Shown piece by piece: positions 57,201-64,000 of a stretch of 64,000 nt of DNA (positions within the stretch are counted from its first letter, which is position 1; every line of letters begins with the position of its first letter). The stretch covers positions 71,739,501 to 71,803,500 of the forward strand of contig CP142452.1 of assembly GCA_038049695.1 (NCBI GenBank), written 5' to 3'. The notes under the pieces were generated by a model that did no database searches, was not told where the DNA came from, and saw only the letters and a list, made by a program, of their open reading frames with translations. The DNA comes from Cinnamomum chago. Taxonomy: Eukaryota; Streptophyta; Magnoliopsida; Laurales; Lauraceae. Position numbers and translations under genes: made by a program.

Positions 57201-59627
57201 AAGCTATCAAGCAAATGATTCATGTGTGCCAATATGTCTCAAGTTGCACTAATGCAGGCTGAAACAACACCCTATTCTGAAGGGGTTTTTCTTTTTTAAG
57301 TCTCATTTTATTTGCCATTGTATCATACTATAAATCACAAGCAAATGTTACAATTAAAATTCTTAAGTTCTAGATAGTTAAGAACTAAATGGCCAAGTAA
57401 ATAAAAGTCCACCTTCACAGAAAGGTACAATTTGCATATCCCATTCAGCAAAAGCCACAGAAAGACAGAAGCCAAAGAGAACCAGGAAAAAAAAAAAAAA
57501 GGATTCTTAGCAACACACTAACACAGTTGGGGGACACTATCTCCCATTTCTTTACATGAAAGTTTGTACCTATCAGGAGATGCAAAACGTGCACCAAAGA
57601 CCTTTGGTTTAGCCTTATCACCATAATACGACAATCCAGCATTGTAATCCTACACATGCAATGGGCTAGGTTAGGTTAATCAACAGAGATCATTCCAAAA
57701 AAAAAAAATAAGGTTAATCAATAGAGTATTGAATTCAAAATAAGAAGTGATTTAACTTCAAGTAGCCAAAGCGTCATTGAAAAATTGGATTAACAGATCA
57801 ATACCTCTGAAAGTGTATTAAAATCAATCACAAAATGATCATTTTTCATGATATTTTCATCTGACAGTAAACCTGCAAGGTATAAATATGGCTCCCTGTA
57901 AACGGGAAGCCAGTTTTACTGCGAAAAAAAAAACTACCCATTCTAAAGTTTCAGTCAATTCAAATAAAGGAATGATATGGAGAGTGAGACACAATTAATC
58001 GTAAATGAAATAGAAAGATCAGCATGCAACAAGTACCCAACATCCTATAAACAGGAACACTGAAATGCAAAAATGGAGTAGCATCTCTCAGTATTTTCAA
58101 GATGGCTCAGAATGTATATTGTTCATGATCATGAAAAAAAAAAAAAAAAAATTCAGAATAAGACAAAATAAATAGAAGGACCAAAGACTCACTGCCCCAT
58201 TAATTGAAAGTGCATGAATTCTCCATGGTTAAAGGGGATCAGTCACTTTCACATACAAAAGACTGACTCTGCTCATGCACATTACAAATTTTGCAGTGAC
58301 TCATGCAAGGGACATGATAATCCATACACGACCATCACCAATTTAATAGTTTCGGCAAATGGAAAATTAAGGAAATGATCAAGACCCAAATTCAATGAGT
58401 AAATTAGATAGTTAAGAACCAGAATCCTTCAATCAAATTACTCTCAATTAACGCCCTGTCAGCAATGAGACCCACAGTTTAGCCAGTATGGATTAGCACA
58501 TTGGTACCCCATGCATATGGAGGCTGAGTAAGCACACTGTATGCAGCACTAGAATCAGGGTCTATCTCATTCATAGTTAATACATTGATACACAAATTTA
58601 AGTTCTCATTAGTCATTACTATACCCACAAATTGCTAAAAGATCCCTTCTTTTTTTTGTTGAATCGGTAACTAATGCTTCATTAAAAGAAAAAGGAAATT
58701 ACAAAGGAAAAACTACAAAGGGAGGTACAAGAGCATTGTACCCCACCCCACCTTAGTTACAAATAGCTAAAAGACCCCTATTTTGGACAAACTGAAGAAG
58801 CCAACGTCAGTGCCCTGACTGGACTTCATAAATATGCAAAATTTGTCAAGGAGAAAAAAAAAACAGTGCAGAAAGGCATACTTGCTATTTACAATTTTTC
58901 CATCAATTCCACAGAATAATCACATAGTCCTAGTTCATTTGCATGGAATTTAATTCCTACGAATTCTAAAAGAAAGCTTTCCTAACTGTCGCTAAAATTT
59001 AGGAAAACAAAGGTGAAGATGCACAAATAGCAACAAAATAATCTCCCTTATAATGGGAAAATGAATACCCTATCCATCACTCTAGCAAATCAAGTCCTTC
59101 ACCCCTCACCTCTTTAACAATCCTTTGTCAGTTAGAACCAATGCAACAATGAATTCCAAGGAATCCAATTCCACGCAAACAAAATACGCAAAATCTCTCA
59201 AAACCAAACAACAAACAAAACACAACAGAAAGCCATAATCTGCTACAAATTCTCAGAAAGCAGATTCTTTTATGTCGAACTCGTCAAGAAAGAAAAAGGG
59301 GGGACTCACTTCGGGCTCCATGACATCGTCGAACTGCGGGGGAACGCGAATTGAGAAGCCATCACCGAAGAACTGGAACCAGGACTTGGTGTTGGAGATT
59401 CCAGAGAGAATCGGCTTCGAAGCAGAGAGGGCAATGGGAGGGGACGTTAGGGTTAGGGATAGCGAGAGAAGGGAGAAAGCAGCTGCCTTGAGAGTGAAAT
59501 CTCGCTTCGAGGCGTCGAAGCAGAGATTGGAGGAGGATTTGGGGGAGATGGATTTAGGGTTAGGGTTAGGGTTAGGGTTTTGGGGAGGTTTTGGAGAGGA
59601 AGAAGAGAGGAGAAGAGGAAGGGCCAT
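54277..59627 (-). CDS. PPD5: PsbP domain-containing protein, thylakoid lumen (PPD5 type)
   Basis: PsbP-fold lumenal protein related to the oxygen-evolving-complex subunit; family members act in assembly or maintenance of thylakoid complexes. Seven exons: 59627-59310, 57649-57570, 56877-56817, 55877-55820, 55501-55444, 54701-54629 and 54369-54277. All joins are GT-AG and in phase, giving 246 residues. Residues 1-70 look like a bipartite chloroplast/lumen targeting sequence (Ser/Pro-rich, then the hydrophobic AAAFSLLSLSLTLTSPPIAL). The mature part reads GISNTKSWFQFFGDGFSIRV, DYNAGLSYYGDKAKPK, SEVLSVVIRPSNQLKITFLE, FVPGGATIYSARTFKIKE, TYYFYEFGVDDQRVALVASV and AFIAGAAAPQSKWEDDAVKL, matching my recollection of Arabidopsis At5g11450 along its length. 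A close paralogue number cannot be excluded without a tree. Confidence 0.93.
55047..55306. mobile_element. MITE-like element in a PPD5 intron
   Basis: Left AAGACACTGTTTGTTAAG, right GCACAAACATGTCCTAA, loosely complementary; inside, ATTCCACAGCACTGCAG and CTGCGGTGCCGTGGAA pair. Same style as the element at 33288. Boundaries uncertain. Confidence 0.4.
58652..58766 (-). mobile_element. LINE 3' tail fragment
   Basis: The reverse complement reads GTAACTAAGGTGGGGTGGGG, then TACAATGCTCTTGTACCTCC, a T-rich stretch, then AGTTACCGATTCAACAAAAA. It matches the end of the 26437-26905 LINE, including the A tail. Lies in PPD5 intron 1. Confidence 0.6.
59536..59582 (-). repeat. Telomere-like GGGTTA repeats inside PPD5 exon 1
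   Basis: Four tandem GGGTTA units, with a neighbouring TTTAGGG, code on the minus strand for alternating Asn-Pro (NPNPNPNPK) in the transit peptide. A second short run (GTTAGGGTTAGGG, about 59443-59456) codes for LTLT. Confidence 0.8.
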
Positions 59628-60126
59628 GGAATAACAAGGAGGCCATGACGGGTAACAAGAAGAAGATAAGGCGGGACAGGAATCAAAGTTTTATACGGAT
59701 AAAATGGAGCGGATGAAGGGCATTTTGGACAGTTTAATTTAAGACGGGTAATTTGGTCAAGTGTGGGAAATTGTGTTCGAGAGCAGCTATATACACACTG
59801 CGTTTTGCTCTTCACCCTCTACATCTCTTTACACAGTGGTCTTCAGTGCGGGATTTGCTCTCCACACTCTGTATTTTCCCTAAAACACCCATTGCTGGAC
59901 TTGATGAAACTACTCCCTACACTCTGCATTCTTCCCTCCCATTTCACGTTCTGAAAACCGTCTTTCGCTGCACCTCCACATCGACGATATAGCTAATTAC
60001 GCCGAGCAATACAAAAGCGTCTTTCGCTGCACCGTCTTCAGTGTGAGACCTCGTGTTCAGCCATCTCTCTCTTCTGACCTTCTTCATCAAACTGCATTAC
60101 TGTGAATCGTCGACTTTCCAACCTCC
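59628..60126. other. Shared upstream region between PPD5 and the PMD gene
   Basis: Divergent intergenic stretch. GTCTTTCGCTGCACC occurs twice (about 59961 and 60021) and CTTCAGTG also repeats. The plus-strand leader of the plant-mobile-domain gene probably starts here and ends at a GTGAGT donor at 60127. The left end of the transposon should lie in this stretch but I could not place its TIR. Confidence 0.4.
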
Positions 60127-60552
60127 GTGAGTGATTTCGATTTGTTTTAATTGATTAGAAATGTCTGCAGTTTTGTTTTAATATCAAAGATTTGGTTTTT
60201 TCAAAGTTTTTTACCTCCCTCATTCACCTTTGCATCCCCCATTACTCCATCCATCGTCATCGTTTTAGTGTCGGTAAGAAGAACCGGTTCGGCACTATGG
60301 GTCCGAAAACAGAGATTACTTTCGGCCTCGATGATCCGCATATATGGAATTATCTCGATAGTATGGGGCCGAGAGGAAAAACTTTTCTCGGCCTCAATGA
60401 ACCGAATAGAGTGTCATCTCTCGGCACTGTGTGTCCGATCAAAGCCTAATTTCACAGCTCTGTAACGCCGAAACTATATTTTCCACACGGATAGTCAGGG
60501 CCGAATGGTCTGACTCAGTGCTGCACTATGTACTGATATTGTTTTTTTCCAG
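60127..60552 (+). other. Predicted 5'-leader intron of the PMD gene
   Basis: Donor CCTCC-GTGAGTG at 60127 and pyrimidine-rich acceptor TTTTTTTCCAG ending 60552, five bases before the first coding ATG. The 33-bp array (60289-60552) fills its downstream half. Predicted from splice signals only. Confidence 0.5.
60289..60552. repeat. 33-bp palindromic array, left (about 8 units)
   Basis: Units begin at 60289, 60322, 60355, 60388, 60421, 60454, 60487 and 60520, exactly 33 bp apart. Each keeps TCGG-N(~10)-CCGA or a decayed form, for example TCGGCACTATGGGTCCGA and TCGGCACTGTGTGTCCGA; the last three are weaker. The spacer is ~15 bp of variable sequence. The same architecture recurs at 62852-63113. 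Confidence 0.8.
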
Positions 60553-60556
60553 ATAT

Positions 60557-62578
60557 ATGGATGTGCCGGGTACATCTAGGACTCGACCCACAGCGTCGAA
60601 CAGGAGACTCCGTCAGAGGTTTGTTGCTGATGAGGTCGATGATGACGAAGAAGTAGTTGAAGAACAACCCGAAGCCCAAGTGGAGACCGAAGTTTCCGAA
60701 CCGGCAGAAGAAGTACGTCAACAAACTTCTTCTGCTGCTCATTATAGGACTGGAGATATTCCCGGGGGGCCTACAAGTTTGAGCCTGCTACCTAGTTTCA
60801 GGACGCATATTGCTGTAAGTATTTGGCAGCAGCAGGTTTGTGTTTAATCTTAGTTAACATGTTTTAATCTGTGATGAAAATTTTATTATCTTCACTAATT
60901 TGTTATTTATTTCGTTTTGCAGGAGAGACTGCCACTTAAATGCATAAGCCATGGCCAAAAAATCACTGAATGGGCATGGAATTCAGAGGGAAGGCAGAAT
61001 ACGGTTTTTAGTCGTCTCATTGGCCGTTCGGGGTTGGCTCCATTGGTGGCGACATCTTATCGTTCCATCAACAAGAACATGATGTCAGCATTTGTGGAAA
61101 GATGGCAGCCTGAGACAAACACATTCCACATGCCTTTTGGTGAAATGACGATTACCCTTGATGACGTGGGCACCATTCTTGGGATCCCGGTCACTGGAAA
61201 ATATGTATCATTTGAGCAACTGTCATTTGAGCAATCAAAGACACTTGTAGAGCATGGTCTTGGGGTCACATCCCAGCAGGCACACGAAGAGTTAGTAGGT
61301 GTGCGGGGCTCGTCGGTTAGACTGGAGTGGCTGAAGGACCTATACGGAGATGTGACTGATGCGGATCCAGAAGAGCACATTAGGCATGCCGCAAGAGCAT
61401 ATCTATTGTATCTCTTGGGTTGTACACTCTTTGCAGACAAGACCGGCACGAGGGTTCCAGTGGTCTATCTAAGGCTACTAATGAACTTCGATGAGGCACG
61501 CACCTATGCTTGGGGAGCTGGTGCGCTTGCTCACCTATACCGACAGTTGGGGTTTGCTACTCGGAGTGGTGTCAAGCAGATTGCAGGATACCTTACTCTA
61601 CTAGAGGCATGGATTTACGAGCATTTCCCCAGGTGTAGGCCTCACCAAAACCGCACATACACAGAAAATTTACCGCGGGTGCATCGCTGAGTGCCACGAA
61701 GAGAGTTTGGGGACCAAATGTCCAACTTGCAGTCATTACGAGAGGCACTTGACGATCTTGGTGCCCATGAGGTAAGTTCGTATAAGTTATAAATTCCAAA
61801 AATATTTAAATGAGTATCATATAATTTAACGTATGCATTTGTCGATTAATGTTGCAGGTGGTGTGGGACCCCTACCGAGAGCATAGGGCAGAACACCCCT
61901 TTCACGAGGTTGCTTATTATACTGGTTGTATTAAGTGCATGGACATCGTAGAACCATATCATCCTGATCGAGTGCTTAGGCAGTTTGGTAGGGTCCAACG
62001 CATTCCCCCCACTCCACTAGCTCCACAGCGCGCCAGTAGGGGTGCCACCGCAAATCAATATCGGATCGCTTACAATTACTTGGATCAAATATGGGAGAGG
62101 TGGCATAACCACGTCCTGTCTCCGATGGAGCGTGGTGTGCCTGCGTCACACCCATGGGACTGTGCACCCAATTATATGGAATGGTTCCTCCGAGTGTCGC
62201 ATCCAATCATTCAGAACCCTGCACATCGCTCCACGTTTAATCCGCGTGTTCAAGATTCTATGGGCAGCTCTTCTATTGACCCACGTTTGGTAAGATCCTT
62301 GACGAGCATATCTATCATATTAAGTATAACCAACTGTACAAACATTCTAATTTGTTCATTATGTGATTAATTAACAGCGCATCGTGAATGCCCAAAGTAT
62401 TATTCAGCATATTCTAAGGAGAGGTCATACTCTGAGTGTCCAAGATCCTGATGCCTTGTACACGGCCCTTGAGGACGTCAACAGGGTCCTAGATGGAGTC
62501 GATCCAGAAGATCTTGTTCATAGACCGCCACGGAGCGAGGCACGCACTTACAGCCGCAGGGCTAGACGTGGGGTCTAG
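60557..62578 (+). pseudogene. Plant mobile domain (PMD/MAIN-like) protein of a transposon, one internal stop
   Basis: Exons 60557-60814, 60923-61771, 61858-62289 and 62378-62578 join in phase (GT-AG) into 580 codons. An acidic N-terminal stretch (DEVDDDEEVVEEQPE) is followed by the PMD core: SRLIGRSGLAPLVATSY, FVERWQPETNTFHMPFGEMT, ITLDDVGTILGIPVTGKYV, YLLYLLGCTLFADKTGTRVP, AWGAGALAHLYRQL, then VVWDPYREH in exon 3. PMD proteins include Arabidopsis MAIN/MAIL1 (genome stability and TE silencing) and many transposon-borne relatives. TGA at 61688-61690 interrupts the frame between RVHR and VPRREFG, where Trp (TGG) is expected, so this copy is truncated to 257 residues from exon 2 on, or is a pseudogene. 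Otherwise the frame is perfect, suggesting recent inactivation or a base error. Confidence 0.8.
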
Positions 62579-63255
62579 GATGTGGACTTAGCATGTGATA
62601 TATATTTTGTTATGGTTATAAACTGAATTTCAGCAATTGTTTTGGGTAACAAAGATGTACCACATGTAAAACTTTATGGATATAAATTTTTATGTAAAAA
62701 TTTCTTATCACCTTTTGGCCACTTTATGGATATCGTTTTTTGTGCTTCATTTTGTATTGATGTTGCTTTCTACACAGCATTTATTTGAAATAGATAACGA
62801 AATTCGTAAACTAGTATTGTTTCAGGTAATGTACACAGCATTTTGTATTGCTCGGCGTCTCAGGGCCGAGAATATCTATTGCTCGGCGTCAAAGGGCCGA
62901 CCGAATTCAGTCTACTCGGCGTCTCAAAGCCGACCGAATTCGGTTTTATCGGCGTCTCAGGGCCGATAAAATGTTATCTGCTTGGCGTCTCAGTGCCGAC
63001 CATATTTGGTATACTCGGCCTCTCAAGGCCGACATTATAGTTTTAACTCAGCTTCTCAGAGCCGAGCAAAATATTATAACTCATATCAGGACCACTCAGT
63101 TGAAATTGTCGTAAGCTATATGCAATTAAGAGATATAGAATGTTCTTTTATAAAACAAAGTGAAAATGTTCTCATCTTAATTTACAAAATGCTCAATTGC
63201 ATTAAGCTCTTAAAAAACATTGGATCCGCATTGACATCCTTATAAAATATAACAA
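62579..63255. other. Region between the convergent PMD and OTU genes
   Basis: Presumed 3' untranslated region of the PMD transcript, then the right 33-bp array, then AT-rich sequence. No further gene. Confidence 0.5.
62852..63113. repeat. 33-bp palindromic array, right (about 8 units)
   Basis: TCGGCGTCTCAGGGCCGA-type cores start at 62852, 62883, 62916, 62949, 62982, 63015, 63048 and (decayed) 63081. After the first step of 31 bp every step is exactly 33 bp. TCGGC and GCCGA form a 5-6 bp stem with a 6-8 nt loop. Compensating changes are visible: the unit at 63048 has TCAGC...GCCGA and that at 63015 has TCGGCCTCTCAAGGCCGA. AT-rich spacers of ~15 bp vary. The same architecture as 60289-60552. 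Confidence 0.9.
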
Positions 63256-64000
63256 TCATTCTAGATCGATGGTTTCGCATGTGGCAACTGATGGACTTAT
63301 AATCTCTCTAAAATATTGGATCCGAGATTGATAAGTTGTATCCCAACCATCTGCAGAAGGGTGATGGTGACGAATCCAATTAGTAGCAATAGGAGGAATT
63401 GGATGACCCTGTACGAGGAAAACCTACATATAAGAAGGAGTTCAAGTGAGTCACGACATTTCAAGTAAAATAAAATTTGGGAATCTATGCATCTACTATT
63501 ATCACCTGAACAAAGTGATTTTGATTGACAAAACCGATTGCGATCTCCCGTCTAGCAGCAGTAGGAATAGGGACCGATCGAAGAGGAAGAAAAGTCAAGC
63601 ATTGCTGATTTGACAAATGGTATAGGACAACGTTATAGTGCGAGGCAATTAGATGTCCCATGTCCGGCATCGTCATCCATCGATCATATGGAGGGCAATC
63701 CCCTTGGTACGATATAATATTGAGAAGTTCATCAACCCTTTGGTGTGATCCATATAGTTGTCTGTAGTGTTCTGCATGAGTCACCAACTCTCTAGAGAGA
63801 TCTTTCCGTACATGTTGCCACGAATCCTCACCAAGTCCCATCAACCCTGCAATGGCTCTAAAGCCACAATTACCATCCGCATTGACATCTTTTACATGAT
63901 GAATATAAGACCTTAAGCAATCTGGGAGTGTGTTAATATAAGTGGTTGGCTTCAAATTTCGGGTGCGGATGACCTTTTGCTTAGGAATCAGCTTCTTCAC
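63256..64000 (-). CDS. OTU-type cysteine protease domain, C-terminal part of a probable MULE transposase (partial)
   Basis: Two exons are visible: 64000-63506 (continuing right of the window) and 63423-63256, joined GT-AG in phase (NHFVQ-VFLVQG). The OTU fold signature is present: VNADGNCGFRAIAGLMGLGE with the catalytic Asp and Cys, then PYDRWMTMPDMGHLIASHYN, CLTFLPLRSVP and the catalytic His in GFVNQNHFVQV. The last exon (HPIPPIATNWIRHHHPSADG ... YQSRIQYF) ends at a TGA. This order is what I know from the C-termini of long plant MULE transposases that carry an OTU domain. The transposase core itself would lie right of 64000. It faces the PMD gene. Confidence 0.82.

Noticed and set aside
57445-57657. 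70-residue minus frame overlapping PPD5 exon 2
   Set aside because: Wrong frame; the conserved PsbP-domain reading (DYNAGLSYYGDKAKPK) is in another frame of the same bases.
61057-62206. Antisense frames under the PMD gene
   Set aside because: The plus-strand PMD reading is conserved and spliced in phase; the antisense frames have no homology that I recognise.
62852-63113. Array of short palindromic repeats with similar-length spacers, CRISPR-like at first sight
   Set aside because: Repeats are imperfect, spacers drift from a common sequence, period is 33 bp, no cas genes, and the host is a plant.

Overview
The window is nuclear DNA of a flowering plant. The evidence is genes with many short exons and canonical GT-AG introns, chloroplast-targeted and chloroplast-envelope proteins, an F-box/LRR protein and a FAR1-related protein of plant type, AT-rich introns, and a dense load of plant transposons (hAT- and CACTA-type, MULE, LTR/TRIM, LINE, SINE). 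Species cannot be fixed from sequence alone. A magnoliid or other non-grass angiosperm fits, but that is only an impression. There are no bacterial-style operons and no CRISPR array.

Layout, left to right. (1) 2258-9252, minus: five exons of an F-box/LRR gene matching Arabidopsis FBL4; its last exons lie left of the window. (2) 9253-23299: about 14 kb with no gene I can support, made of MITEs, a CACTA-like end, a SINE, an LTR-like fragment and simple repeats. (3) 23300-24430, plus: an intact single-exon BSD-domain gene. (4) 27767-29212, minus: a FAR1-related (MULE-derived) coding remnant with one internal stop and no N-terminal DNA-binding domain. (5) 32863-51156, minus: a complete 11-exon gene for SP1, the chloroplast outer-envelope RING E3 ligase. 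Its 1,035-nt reading frame is spread over 18 kb because its introns hold a 4-kb LTR with a 5-bp target duplication, a TRIM, a hAT-type element with an 8-bp duplication, a 1.9-kb inverted repeat and minisatellites. (6) 54277-59627, minus: a complete 7-exon gene for a thylakoid-lumen PsbP-domain protein (PPD5 type). (7) 60127-64000: most of a composite MULE-like transposon, with a plus-strand plant-mobile-domain gene facing the OTU-protease tail of a probable MULE transposase on the minus strand.

Three host genes are chloroplast- or proteostasis-linked (SP1, PPD5, FBL4), but nothing shows that they are co-regulated; their neighbourhood looks incidental. The observation I rate highest is in the transposon at the right end. 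Two arrays of about eight units, each with a 33-bp period and built on an imperfect palindrome TCGGC-N6/7-GCCGA, bracket the plant-mobile-domain gene: one inside its predicted 5'-leader intron, the other between it and the convergent OTU gene. Next are the long inverted repeat and a 78-nt, stop-free, in-frame intron, both in SP1. All exon joins were checked by hand for phase and splice sites; no alignment, expression data or database search was available.
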